Shown piece by piece: positions 25,170 through 34,137 of a DNA stretch of 64,000 nt. This DNA comes from JAAYDY01 sp964500225 (GTDB taxonomy: Bacteria > Planctomycetota > Phycisphaerae > FEN-1346 > JAACEH01): NCBI GenBank assembly GCA_964500225.1, contig CAZCOA010000001.1, forward strand, positions 186,001 to 250,000, in the 5' to 3' direction. Every line of letters begins with the position of its first letter. Position 1 is the stretch's first letter. Made by a program: the position numbers and the translations under genes. The notes beneath the pieces were generated by a model. That model did not search any database and was not told the DNA's origin. It saw only the letters and a program-made list of their open reading frames with translations.

Positions 25170-26042
25170 ATGGCCGACTGGCTTCGACACATCTGTCCCG
25201 CCGTGCACATCGCCGGCCAGGCGCCGCACCGCCCCGGCTGGGTCGAGGCGATGCGCACCATCTACGATCACGAGCTGGTGCTGTTTGCCGGGGGACCGTT
25301 CGTAGTCGAAATCGCCGGCGAACGGTATGAGTGCCCGGACCGGTCGTTTCTGATCGTGCCGCCGGGGCGGTTGCACGTGTCGCGGTTGGCGGGCGGGCGA
25401 GGCGGCGTGCGGCGGTGGGTCCACTTCGACTGGACGGCTGAGCACGACCGGGGTCCGTGGCCCCTATGGACGTATCACCCGGCGGCGCCGGATGCGGCGG
25501 CGTTGCGGCCGGCGCCGGCCTTTGTGCCGCACGGCGCCCTGCACGCCGCCGGCAACGTGGATCCGAAGGTCTTCGACCTGGCGGACGATCTGTGCCGCCG
25601 GTGGGCCGGCGAAGACGCCCTGGAACGGAGCACGTGTCGCGCCGTGCTGCTGGACATCCTGATACGGCTCCTGGAGCCGCGGGGCCGCGCGCCGGAGCAG
25701 AACCATCGCGACGTGCGGCTGGTGCAGGACATCCGGCGCGCCCTGGAGTCGCTGGCCTACGAGCCGATGGCCGACGCCGAGCCCGTGCAGCGGCGGCTGG
25801 AACGCCTCGGCTACAGCTACGCGCACCTGTGCCGCCTGTTTCACAGACACGTCGGCGTCACGCCGCTGGGGTACGTCAATGCGCTCCGCATTGAGCGAGC
25901 ACGCTACCTGCTGCGCGACGGCGGCCTGAGCGTGAGCCAGACGGCCCACACGCTGGGGTTCGCGGGGCTGGGGTACTTCTCGCGTCTGTTCCGGCAACGA
26001 ACGGGGGTGTCGCCCCGACAGTACGCCGCCGGCGAGGTGTGA
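25170..26042 (+). CDS. AraC-family transcriptional regulator
   Basis: A 290-residue regulator. The first 95 residues look like an AraC cupin ligand-binding domain (FAGGPFVVEIAGERYECPD). The last 100 hold two helix-turn-helix units, ending in LSVSQTAHTLGFAGLGYFSR and a FRQRTGVSPRQYA signature. It is transcribed divergently from the cupin/glycosidase pair across a 184-base gap and probably controls that pair in response to a sugar. The gap also contains a TATACT-like -10 near 25110. No other target can be named. Confidence 0.85.
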   Translation: MADWLRHICPAVHIAGQAPHRPGWVEAMRTIYDHELVLFAGGPFVVEIAGERYECPDRSFLIVPPGRLHVSRLAGGRGGVRRWVHFDWTAEHDRGPWPLWTYHPAAPDAAALRPAPAFVPHGALHAAGNVDPKVFDLADDLCRRWAGEDALERSTCRAVLLDILIRLLEPRGRAPEQNHRDVRLVQDIRRALESLAYEPMADAEPVQRRLERLGYSYAHLCRLFHRHVGVTPLGYVNALRIERARYLLRDGGLSVSQTAHTLGFAGLGYFSRLFRQRTGVSPRQYAAGEV

Positions 26043-26240
26043 CCGACCGGAGGGGAGCGGATTTTGTCAATCTTCCTTGCAGCACGAACGTTAGAATAAC
26101 CATGGGACCGGCCCCCTGCCTGATGGGACGGGCGCGGCGCCCAACATCGGTGTCGCTGCACACCTTGGTCCCCCGGCCCTCACCTGTGACGTGCATCCGT
26201 CGGCGCGGCCTGCCTCGGTTCCATGTAGGAGGTGTGAACG

Positions 26241-27344
26241 ATGAAAGCACGGTCAGGATGGGTCCTCGTGGCAGCCTGGTGCGTAATGGCCGCAGCGACG
26301 GCGTGGGCGGATGAGCCGGCCTCTGCGCCGGCGGGCGAGGGACAAGCGTCGCCGGCGGCCGCCGCCGACAACTCCGCCAGTCCGTTTGCCGAGGCGCCGA
26401 AAGAGCCGGTCAAGACGCGCGCCGACCACATCGCGGCGCTGGACCAGGAGCAGATGAAGTGGTACATCGTGTGTCGCGACCTGGCCGAGGGGCCGCTCTC
26501 GAGCACGAGCATGGACGAGTTCCGCGAGGGGGAGCGGCGGCTGCTGGAGATCACGGACCCGAAGGCCTTGTGGCCCATGGGGTTGGCGCTGTACACGCCG
26601 AATATGCGTCACCGCAGTGCGTTTCTGAAGGCGGCGACGCAGTTTGCCCGCACGAGCGGCCCGCCGACCGACAAGATGGCCCTGGCGTACCTGTCGGACA
26701 TGGCCGTGGGCGACGCCAGCGGCATCCTACGCGGGCAGGCCCGGGCGGCCATTCTGCATCCCGACACGCCGAAGTACACCGATCAGTTGCGGTACCGCGC
26801 GGCGACGTATCACCGGGCGGACGTCCGGGAACGGGCCGCGGCCATGCTGGCCGACCTGAAAGAGACGGCGGCGGTGGCGGAGTTGATCGAGGTGCTGACT
26901 ACCGAGGAGATCCGGGCCAAAGGGGCCTGGGTAGATACGTACAACGTGATCCTCGACATCCGGGCGACCAACGCAGGGGTGCCGACGTTCCGGCAGGTTC
27001 CGGTGCAGGCGGCCACCCCCGGCATGGGCATTGCCACGGGCATCATCGAAGTGCCGACGGTGCGCGTTTCGGCGATCAACACGTCGGTGATCGCCCCCGG
27101 CGGCTACCGCATCGAGCCCGACTGGGAGATCGCCACGCGGCGCCACCCGGGAGTGCTGGCCGCGCTGAAGAAACTGACGGGCGAGGACTTCGGCTACGAC
27201 AAGGCCAAGTGGCGCCAGTGGCTCCGCTCGCAACAGGACACCGGCGGCGCCTCGAAGGACTACGACATCCAGTGGGACACCCCGAGCGGCGGCGACAAGA
27301 AGGACGCCAAGGACCAGAAGAACGACAAAGACACGAAACGCTGA
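26241..27344 (+). CDS. secreted HEAT-repeat-like protein
   Basis: A 367-residue exported protein. A signal peptide (residues about 1-24, ending AWA-DE) is followed by a low-complexity Ala/Glu linker. Residues about 60-240 are helical HEAT-like repeats (DLKETAAVAELIEVLTTEE). The C-terminal LKKLTGEDFGYDKAKWRQWL motif (about 308-327) recurs in the protein at 52436-53752. The end is Lys/Asp-rich. No catalytic motif seen, so it may be a periplasmic scaffold. The start has GGAGGT seven bases upstream. Confidence 0.7.
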   Translation: MKARSGWVLVAAWCVMAAATAWADEPASAPAGEGQASPAAAADNSASPFAEAPKEPVKTRADHIAALDQEQMKWYIVCRDLAEGPLSSTSMDEFREGERRLLEITDPKALWPMGLALYTPNMRHRSAFLKAATQFARTSGPPTDKMALAYLSDMAVGDASGILRGQARAAILHPDTPKYTDQLRYRAATYHRADVRERAAAMLADLKETAAVAELIEVLTTEEIRAKGAWVDTYNVILDIRATNAGVPTFRQVPVQAATPGMGIATGIIEVPTVRVSAINTSVIAPGGYRIEPDWEIATRRHPGVLAALKKLTGEDFGYDKAKWRQWLRSQQDTGGASKDYDIQWDTPSGGDKKDAKDQKNDKDTKR

Positions 27345-27409
27345 AATCCTCTCGGCTGCGGAAGGAAGAATAGCCCGCAGGGCGTGTCCACCAGCCCCAC
27401 CCCGCAGGC

Positions 27410-28645
27410 TCACGGCGGGGGCGCTTCGGTGCGGGTCATGTCCAAGCCCATGGGTGTCTTCTGGCCCATGAGCTTGTACACGTAGCCGCGGCTGCCGGGC
27501 TCGTACAACAACTGGTGCGCCGCGTCGAACGCCGTCTGGGCCGCTCCCGGCGACGCCAGCGTCTGTCGCGACAGGTAATCGTGGATGCGGCAGACGCGCT
27601 TGACCTCGCTGATCGCGCCCCAGAGTTTCCTGACCTGTTCGTTCCACATGGGTATCTGGCTCGGCTTCATCGGAACGTGCTGCAAGCGCGCCACTTCGGC
27701 GTGCTGTTTGCGCGCCTCGTCGAGCAGGCTGGCCTCGGTGTCAACGATCAGCGCGTCGGCCGCCGCCTTGAACTCGACCACCAGATCCCGGCCGGTCTTC
27801 GGATCCGCCGCATAGACGAACCGCAGGTTGGCCCAGGCCACCTTGATGTTGTTGAGCCGCGCCTCGACCGTCCGAGCGCTCTGCATCTGCTCGATCGCAC
27901 GGCGGGCGTTGCGCTGCTCCGTCGCGACCTGCTCCAGCACGAGTTGACGCCACGATTCCGGCAGCACCAGCTTGGCGGCCATCTCCCGGGCGGCCGCGTC
28001 CGAGGCGTCTTTCGCCTGGCCGCGGCTCATCAGGGTCGCCGCCTTGTCGTGGTAGTTCTTCACCGCGGGATCGCGCACCCGCTCCTGCCCGGCCCGGTGC
28101 GCCTCGGCGGCCCCGACAAAGTCGCCCGACAGCGCGGCGGCCCAGGCCGTCGCCTCGGCCACGTAGTCCCACACGAAGTCGTTATAGATGCCCGGCTCCA
28201 AGGCGAGCAGTTTCCGCCCCAGCGCCGCCGCCTCCGCAAGCTTGCCCTTCTCCAGCAAATCCACACCCTGCCGCGGCGAACCCGGCACCGCGGCCAGTGT
28301 CGGGGCATTCGCAATGCCCAGGGCGCCGACACCCCCGCCGCCCGATGACGAACCCGACTCCGGCTTCTTGCCCTCCAGCAAGTCAAGGGCCCCGTCCCTC
28401 ACCGCCGGGGCATCCGTCTTGCCCGACCCCGGCGATCCGCCCGTACCCCGGGGCCTCTCTTCCGCCACCAGCGGCACCGACAGTTCTTTCGACGTGTGTT
28501 TGGGCGTCTCCGTCACAGACGGCGGCAGGATAGCCGTCGGCAGATCGGCCGGCAACACATGCGACTGGACCTGGGCCGCAGCGTACCCTGCGCTCAGCGT
28601 CGCCGCCCATGCCAGGAGAAATCCTGACGCGACAAGTCGTTTCAT
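27410..28645 (-). CDS. secreted alpha-helical protein of unknown function
   Basis: A 411-residue protein with a signal peptide (MKRLVASGFLLAWAATL, cleavage near AAA-QV), then a Gly/Ser/Lys-rich linker and a mostly helical region from about residue 140 onward. Ala-rich paired helices suggest TPR-like packing (QRNARRAIEQMQSARTVEAR). I do not recognise a family. It converges on the HEAT-like gene upstream in coordinate order; neighbours do not reveal a role. A longer frame to 28684 was rejected since the ATG at 28645 starts a proper signal peptide. Confidence 0.7.
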   Translation of the reverse strand: MKRLVASGFLLAWAATLSAGYAAAQVQSHVLPADLPTAILPPSVTETPKHTSKELSVPLVAEERPRGTGGSPGSGKTDAPAVRDGALDLLEGKKPESGSSSGGGGVGALGIANAPTLAAVPGSPRQGVDLLEKGKLAEAAALGRKLLALEPGIYNDFVWDYVAEATAWAAALSGDFVGAAEAHRAGQERVRDPAVKNYHDKAATLMSRGQAKDASDAAAREMAAKLVLPESWRQLVLEQVATEQRNARRAIEQMQSARTVEARLNNIKVAWANLRFVYAADPKTGRDLVVEFKAAADALIVDTEASLLDEARKQHAEVARLQHVPMKPSQIPMWNEQVRKLWGAISEVKRVCRIHDYLSRQTLASPGAAQTAFDAAHQLLYEPGSRGYVYKLMGQKTPMGLDMTRTEAPPP

Positions 28646-28989
28646 GGCTTCTGCCCCTCTGGCCGTCCAACCTGCGGCCCGCACCGGACATTAACACTGT
28701 AGTCATCTTCGACGCCGCTGACAAGGTTTCGTTCCGTGGAAGGGACCTCCGAACATCAATGCCGCCGTTTCGCCCCCCCCCTCGCAGGTTCGGGGGGAAA
28801 TCTGCTTGACCGGGCATTCGGGACTAGGCTATACTGTGGTTCTGCGCCGTGGCCGCCGGTTGCGGCCGAGGGCGCCGACGGCGGCAAGCCGTCCGAACGA
28901 TGGGCAAGGAGCCGACAGCCGCGCTCCCGCTGCCGACAACTGACAGGGCCGGGCCCGACGGGGTCCGACAAACGCAGGAGTGCCGAAAC
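28646..28989. other. intergenic region upstream of rplS
   Basis: Holds the divergent starts of a minus-strand secreted protein gene and the rplS promoter (28806-28835). Just before the promoter lies a C-run/G-run inverted repeat (about 28775-28798), which could be a terminator remnant or an operator. The rplS leader is about 147 bases. No further gene seen. Confidence 0.5.
28806..28835 (+). promoter_or_regulatory. sigma70-like promoter of rplS
   Basis: TTGACC (28806-28811), 18-base spacer, TATACT (28830-28835). The start codon is about 150 bases downstream. Confidence 0.65.
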
Positions 28990-29469
28990 ATGTCACAGCA
29001 GATCATTCGCGACGTGGAAGCCGAGTTTTTCAAGAGCCAGAGGCCGCAGTTCGACATCGGCGACACGGTCGGCGTGCACGTGCGCATCGCCGAGGGCGAC
29101 AAGGAGCGTATCCAGGTGTTCCGCGGCACGGTGATCGGCCGTCGGGGCCGCGGCCTGAACGAGAAGTTCACGGTCCGTCGCATCGTTGCCGGCGAGGGCG
29201 TCGAGCGGATTTTCCCGCTTCATTCGCCGCGCATCACGCAGATCGAGGTCATCCGTTCGGGTGTGACGCGGCGTGCGAAGCTCTATTTCCTGAGGGATCG
29301 CGTCGGCAAGAGCACGCGGCTGAAGGAGCGTCGCGCTGCCGGCAAGAAAGCAGTTCATGTCGAGGGCGAAGAGTCGATCGCGGAAGCCCAGGCCCGCAAG
29401 GCCGAGGAAGAAGCGAAGATCGCCGCCGCCAAAGCCGCTCAACAGGCCAAGGAGAACGCCGAGCAGTAA
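28990..29469 (+). CDS. rplS: 50S ribosomal protein L19
   Basis: A 159-residue L19. The core (about residues 1-115) contains the family signature DGDTV-like FDIGDTVGVHV, RIQVFRGTVIGRRG and RRAKLYFLRDRVGKS. It sits at the 30S-50S interface of the ribosome. The usual length is about 115, and a 45-residue Ala/Lys/Glu-rich helical tail is added at the C-terminus. The start ATG is at 28990; the earlier frame is leader. A strong terminator follows at 29503. trmD and rpsP, its usual neighbours, are not seen here, so rplS stands alone. Confidence 0.97.
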   Translation: MSQQIIRDVEAEFFKSQRPQFDIGDTVGVHVRIAEGDKERIQVFRGTVIGRRGRGLNEKFTVRRIVAGEGVERIFPLHSPRITQIEVIRSGVTRRAKLYFLRDRVGKSTRLKERRAAGKKAVHVEGEESIAEAQARKAEEEAKIAAAKAAQQAKENAEQ

Positions 29470-29502
29470 TCCGGACGCTCGTCCGTTCATCGCGCAGACA
29501 CA

Positions 29503-29539
29503 CGGGCGCGGCCCCCAGAGGGCGGCGCCCGTTCTTTTT
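29503..29539 (+). terminator. terminator of rplS
   Basis: CGGGCGC (29503-29509) pairs with GCGCCCG (29525-29531), followed by TTCTTTTT. Confidence 0.75.
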
Positions 29540-29581
29540 CCGACAGACTCGCGTGGGACGAAACCCTCGCGCGGCGGACCG

Positions 29582-30076
29582 TTATCCCTGCAACGACAGA
29601 GCCGACACAGGCTGGGCCGCGGCATAACCGCCCGGGGCGGCCGACCGCTCGGCGCTCTGTTCACGCTGGAGCTTCTCGATCAGCAGGAGCCACGTCTCGC
29701 GCAGCGTCTGAAGCACGCGGACGGCCTCGTCGATCCGGGCCGCATCGCGGTACATGTTCGCCTCGACGAGTTTCTGGTAGATGAACAGGTACAGGCTCGC
29801 CTGCTGGCGGCACAGGTCGGGCGCATTTTCCGGGCGCAGACTGTTCAGCAGTTCCATGGCGATCTGCTCGGCCTTCGACAAGCACTGGTAGCTGCCGTCG
29901 AAATTCGATGCCGCCAAGTGCCCCTTGGCCTGCTCCGCGAACCGGATCGCCCCGTCCAGCAGCAACAGGGTCAATTGTTCCGGCCGCGCGGTCAGAATCT
30001 GCGTCTCGATGTAGGCTTTGTTCTGGTTCACCACCGTTGCGCCACTCCTTTGGTTCCCCCCCAAGTTGCGGCTCAT
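29582..30076 (-). CDS. fliS: flagellar export chaperone FliS
   Basis: A 164-residue FliS with the family core NKAYIETQILTARPEQLTLLL (the first Tyr-rich helix), DGAIRFAEQAKGHL, SLYLFIYQKLVEAN and a helical C-terminus. FliS binds the C-terminus of unexported flagellin in the cytoplasm and keeps it unpolymerised. It lies 22 bases below fliD on the same strand, the usual order fliD-fliS. The start ATG at 30076 gives a normal N-terminus; an adjacent GTG is in frame. The C-terminal 20 residues are Ala/Ser-rich. Confidence 0.88.
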   Translation of the reverse strand: MSRNLGGNQRSGATVVNQNKAYIETQILTARPEQLTLLLLDGAIRFAEQAKGHLAASNFDGSYQCLSKAEQIAMELLNSLRPENAPDLCRQQASLYLFIYQKLVEANMYRDAARIDEAVRVLQTLRETWLLLIEKLQREQSAERSAAPGGYAAAQPVSALSLQG

Positions 30077-30098
30077 CACCGGGACGGTGCCCGTGCGG

Positions 30099-32831
30099 TT
30101 ATCTGCTGCTTATGGCCTCGCGCCAGCTCTCGACGGCATCGGCCAGGTTCTGGACGGCCGTCTGCTGCGACTGAAGGGCCGACAGGGCCGTCTCCATGGC
30201 GACGAAGTTGTTCGTCAGCCGCTCGCGCTTGCTTTCCAGCAGCACATCCATGGCGCTGATCCGGTCGGTCAGCATCCGCGACTGGTTCTGCAAGCGGTCG
30301 GCTTGAATCGCCAGCCGCCCCGTGGTCGGCGCCGTCCAGACGCGCAGCGAGTCTTCCATGTACTTCAGCGCCCCGTGGGACGTATTCGTCAGCAGCGACA
30401 GCACGTCGTCCGGGTTCGCGGTGAACGCCTCCATGAAGCGGCTCTCGTCCAGACTCATCTGCGCGCCGCTGCTGATCTTGAATCCCAGACTCGACAGCGT
30501 CTGGTACGCCCCGTCGATCTCCGTGAACTTCTTGAACACCATCCGGTACAGCGCGTCCTGAAGCGACAGGATCGACCCATCGCCCTGGAGCACTGCCCCT
30601 TCCATCGTCTCGGTGTCGTACTTGGTTAACTCCGCGAGTTTGCTCGTCACGGCGTTGAACTGCGTCACGAAATTCTTCAGTCCTTCGAGCGTTCCGCTCG
30701 TGTTTCGCGTTACGCTGACGGTCACCGACGTGCCCGGCGCCGCGGACACCAGGTCCAACGTCACCCTGTCGATGGCGCCGGTCACGGTGTTCGAGCGGCT
30801 GGTGATGAGCACCGGCCGGCCCGAGGTCCCGTCGCCGATCCTGAGCACGGCATCCCGGCCGCGCGCCATCTCGGTCATCGACAGTCCCAGGGCGCCAAGG
30901 TCCACCATCCATCCGCCCCTGCTGCCCGACCACTGGCTCGACAGAGACAACCGGTACGGTTCCGTCGTCGTCCCGTCGTTCAAAATCGTCGCCCGGACGG
31001 CAGCTCCGGCCCCGTTGATCGCCGTAACCAAGTCCTGGAGTGTCTTGCCCGCGTCGAGCGTCAGGCTGACTTCGCTCGTGCCGTCCAGCTTCCCCACGCC
31101 CAAGCCCGCGGTTCTCGCAACCCGCAGGTCGGCCGCCATCGTGCCGCTGACGTCCTCCACCTTCAGCAGCCCGACGCCGCTCACGGTGTCTTCCAGCAGC
31201 AAGCCGTCCCCGGTGTCGTTGATCCGCGCCGTGACGCCCGCCGACGCCGCATTGATCGCATCGATCACGTCGCCCAGCGTCACCGCACTGCCGCTCGACA
31301 GATCGACCGTCGTGACCACGCCGTTGGTGTTGGTAATGCGGAACTTGCCCGAAGACACGCCCGTGCCGCCGTTGAGGTCCGCCAGACGCGTGTTGCGGCC
31401 CACGAAGGCACGGTTCAGGTCGCCACTGGCCGACTCGCTCACCGCATCGTCCACGGCAATGTGCAGGTCCGCCGCCGTCGTCCCGTCCACGTCCTCAATC
31501 ACAAGATTGCCGCCGCCGGACGTCTGGTCCCTGATGACGATTCCGTTGCCCGCGCTGTTGAGCGAGGCCGTCACATCCGCCGCGACCGACGCATCGTTAA
31601 TGGCTGCCAGCACGTCCTGAATCGTCCTGGCCGCGCTCAGATCCACAACGCTCGTCGTGCCGTTGCGGTCGGTGATGCGGATGCTGCCGCGCCCAACGCC
31701 CGCGCCGCCGTTCAAACGGCTCAGCAGTACGTCGTTCAGCCCGCCCAGCAGGGCGTCCCCGTCGAGCACGCCGTCGCCGTCGGCATCGCTGCCGAGAATG
31801 CCCAGGTCGTAGGCCGCCCGGCTGCCGTTGCCGCTGGAGACCGTCAACGTCCCGCCGCCGACCGACTCATCCGTCAATCGCAGGCCCTTGCCCGCGGCAT
31901 GGATCGACGCCACCAAGTCCCCCGGATTGCCCGAGGCGTTGTTGATCAAGTTCACCACGTCGCCAAGCGTCTTGGCGCCCGACAGGTCCACGTCGAACGC
32001 CGTGCCGTCGCGCAGGACGATGTGCAGATCGTTGCCCGACTGGATTTCCACACCCATGCCGTGGTTCAGCACGCCCAATTCCATGTTCTCGCCGACCGAG
32101 ACAATCGCCGACCCCGTCATGGTGCTGGCCGCCACGCTGCCGAGAATGCCCAGGTCCGCCGCCGTCGAGCCGCCGCCCACTTCGGCGACGATCAGGTTGC
32201 TGTCGCTGCGGCCCGTCAGGTCGGTCAGCACCAGGCGATCGCCATCGGCCGACGCCCGCACGTCCACGGCATTGGTCCCGTTGATGGCGTCGATGACGTC
32301 ATTGATGCTGATGGCCATCGACAGGTCCACGACGGCCGACGCGCCGCTGCGGTCGGTGATGCGGATGCTGCCGCGGCCGACCCCCGCCTGACCGTTCAGC
32401 ACATCCAGGGCCGTGTCGCTCGTCAGGCGGGCCTGCGTCGACTGAAGCGTGACCGTGCCGCCGCCCAGGGCCGCCGTCTTCGAGGCCACTCCCGAAGACA
32501 GCAGTTGTTGTGTCGTCACGGTGCGACCCACCGTGAACTGATAAGTGCCCGGTGCGGCCCCGTTCAGGGCCGTCGCCGAGAGAATCGACGAGTTGGATGA
32601 AGTAGCCGTGGCCGCCGCCAGAACACCGCTCGTGCGCAGACTCACCAGGCTCGACCGCAACATCGTCAGTTGCGTCGAAACGGAAATGACGGCCAGACGC
32701 TGGCTCTCTACCTCCGTTTGCCGCTCCGCCAAAAGCTCGCGCGGGCGAGACTCCAGCTTCATCAGCGAATCGACCAGCGACGCAATGTCGATGCCGCTGA
32801 TGAGCCCGGTACCGGTGGTGATGGTGCCCAT
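30099..32831 (-). CDS. fliD: flagellar filament cap FliD with expanded repeat region
   Basis: A 910-residue FliD, about twice the common 450-650. The conserved ends are present: GLISGIDIASLVDSLMKLE at the N-terminus and a coiled C-terminus with TEIDGAYQTLSSLGFKIS and YMEDSLRVW. The middle (about residues 120-650) holds at least four degenerate repeats with GVGRGSIRITDR, a VDLS strand, DVIDAIN and a GDGLLL-like turn. They look like flagellin hook IN motifs. FliD caps the growing filament outside the cell; longer variants vary mainly in this central head. The start at 32831 has GGAGGAAAG upstream. Co-transcribed with fliS and probably the flagellin-like gene. Confidence 0.85.
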   Translation of the reverse strand: MGTITTGTGLISGIDIASLVDSLMKLESRPRELLAERQTEVESQRLAVISVSTQLTMLRSSLVSLRTSGVLAAATATSSNSSILSATALNGAAPGTYQFTVGRTVTTQQLLSSGVASKTAALGGGTVTLQSTQARLTSDTALDVLNGQAGVGRGSIRITDRSGASAVVDLSMAISINDVIDAINGTNAVDVRASADGDRLVLTDLTGRSDSNLIVAEVGGGSTAADLGILGSVAASTMTGSAIVSVGENMELGVLNHGMGVEIQSGNDLHIVLRDGTAFDVDLSGAKTLGDVVNLINNASGNPGDLVASIHAAGKGLRLTDESVGGGTLTVSSGNGSRAAYDLGILGSDADGDGVLDGDALLGGLNDVLLSRLNGGAGVGRGSIRITDRNGTTSVVDLSAARTIQDVLAAINDASVAADVTASLNSAGNGIVIRDQTSGGGNLVIEDVDGTTAADLHIAVDDAVSESASGDLNRAFVGRNTRLADLNGGTGVSSGKFRITNTNGVVTTVDLSSGSAVTLGDVIDAINAASAGVTARINDTGDGLLLEDTVSGVGLLKVEDVSGTMAADLRVARTAGLGVGKLDGTSEVSLTLDAGKTLQDLVTAINGAGAAVRATILNDGTTTEPYRLSLSSQWSGSRGGWMVDLGALGLSMTEMARGRDAVLRIGDGTSGRPVLITSRSNTVTGAIDRVTLDLVSAAPGTSVTVSVTRNTSGTLEGLKNFVTQFNAVTSKLAELTKYDTETMEGAVLQGDGSILSLQDALYRMVFKKFTEIDGAYQTLSSLGFKISSGAQMSLDESRFMEAFTANPDDVLSLLTNTSHGALKYMEDSLRVWTAPTTGRLAIQADRLQNQSRMLTDRISAMDVLLESKRERLTNNFVAMETALSALQSQQTAVQNLADAVESWREAISSR

Positions 32832-33025
32832 CTGTGTCTTTCCTCCCGTCTGGGCAACGGCCGCGGCGGATCCTGCGCAGCGCAACGTCGCAGCGCAGGG
32901 ACAGGCCCTGACACGTCTGTTATCGACCATCATCCGGGGTGACTTAAGCAGAAAGAAACCGCCGCGGCATCGCCCAACTGGCGTTGCGCGCGGCGGTTAT
33001 CACCAGAAGTGCCACCGTCGGGCGG

Positions 33026-33829
33026 TCAGCCCAACAGGTCAAGCATGTGTCTGGGCGACCACGTCGCCTGCACGGCGCCGGCTTTCCATGGGGCCGGTTC
33101 TCCTGTACCGATTCGCCGTCCGCCGGCCATCAAGGCCGCCACTTCCTCCAGAACGCCGCGCACCGCCGGCAACGACGCCGACAAGCTGGTCTGCGCCTGT
33201 AGGAGCCACCGCGTCTGCGTTCCGAGTTCCGCCACCTGCTCGGCCGCCAGGCGCCCGCGCTCGCGGCTAACCTGGTCGATGGCCGCCGTGACCACGGACA
33301 CGGCCTCCTCGTACCGGCCGCCGGCCAGCGCATGGACGCCGCCCGTGACCACCGACGCCAGGCGGCCAATCGCGGGGTCGCCCAGATCGGCCGCGCGGGC
33401 CGAGAACCCGCCTTCCGATCCGTCCAGCAAACGTTTCCCGTTGAACTCGGTCGTTGCGGCAATCCGGTCGATGCTTTCCACGGCGGCATCCACCAGGATC
33501 TGCTGCGCCCGAACCTCCTCGTCACTCATGGCGGCGGAATTGGCCGCAATGGAAAACGCGCCGCGGATCTGGACCAGCAGCAGTTGCGTCTCTTCCAAGG
33601 CCGTGTCGGCCACGGCATTCCGTTGAACCGACCGCGCCGAGCCCGCCAATTGGCTCTCGATATCGACCAATTGGCTTCGGATACGCTCGCTCATCATGAG
33701 ATTCGACGGATCGTCTGCCGTCGGGTATGCCCCTGCCACCGATCGCCCCGACCGTGCGCCTGCCGTGTAATGCTGGTACAACCCCACCCACTGACGGACC
33801 ATATTTGTCATCGTGTTGATTGTTGTCAT
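33026..33829 (-). CDS. flagellin-like protein
   Basis: A 267-residue protein with a flagellin N-terminal helix pair: SERIRSQLVDIESQLAGS, then the invariant-like IAATTEFNGKRLLDG near residue 130, and a helical C-terminus (QTRWLLQAQTSLSASLPAVR). It could be a minor flagellin or a hook-filament junction protein. Flagellins have D0-D1 helices of this type and a variable middle, and this one is short with little D2/D3. The start at 33829 follows GGGGGAGG. It is first in a three-gene unit with fliD and fliS, though 194 bases separate it from fliD. FlgL identity is possible but the C-terminus is too divergent for a firm call. Confidence 0.7.
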   Translation of the reverse strand: MTTINTMTNMVRQWVGLYQHYTAGARSGRSVAGAYPTADDPSNLMMSERIRSQLVDIESQLAGSARSVQRNAVADTALEETQLLLVQIRGAFSIAANSAAMSDEEVRAQQILVDAAVESIDRIAATTEFNGKRLLDGSEGGFSARAADLGDPAIGRLASVVTGGVHALAGGRYEEAVSVVTAAIDQVSRERGRLAAEQVAELGTQTRWLLQAQTSLSASLPAVRGVLEEVAALMAGGRRIGTGEPAPWKAGAVQATWSPRHMLDLLG

Positions 33830-34137
33830 GTCTGCCTCCCCCAATGCTGTGGTACCTCGCCGTCACCCTGGACGGCCTCTTGTCGTATATGGCCTGTTGC
33901 ATACAACTAAAAGCAGCCCAGCAGCGGAGGCAAATCAAAATCGCAACACATTGGGGGACAAGATATTGTGTCTGTATAAGAAAAAAGGTGGGTTTGTAGA
34001 ACAGGTGAAAAATTAGGCAGATGGGGCATCCTGGGATGGCCCCGGCGATCCCCTGCGGACCAAGCAAACGGACGCAGCCCCTCATGGGAGCTGCGTCCGG
34101 TGGGCGTCGCATGTGTGCCGTCAGGTCGTCGCGACAC
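33830..34137. other. intergenic region upstream of the flagellin-like gene
   Basis: About 300 bases with a locally AT-rich stretch (33900-34016) unlike the surroundings, probably carrying the promoter of the flagellar unit. I could not identify a clear sigma28 or sigma54 site. It also contains the hairpin 34069-34099 that ends the next minus-strand gene. Confidence 0.45.
34069..34099 (-). terminator. hairpin after the HEAT/pseudo-receiver gene
   Basis: CGGACGCAGC (34069-34078) pairs perfectly with GCTGCGTCCG (34090-34099); the minus strand continues with TTTGCTTGG. The T tract is weak. Confidence 0.45.
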
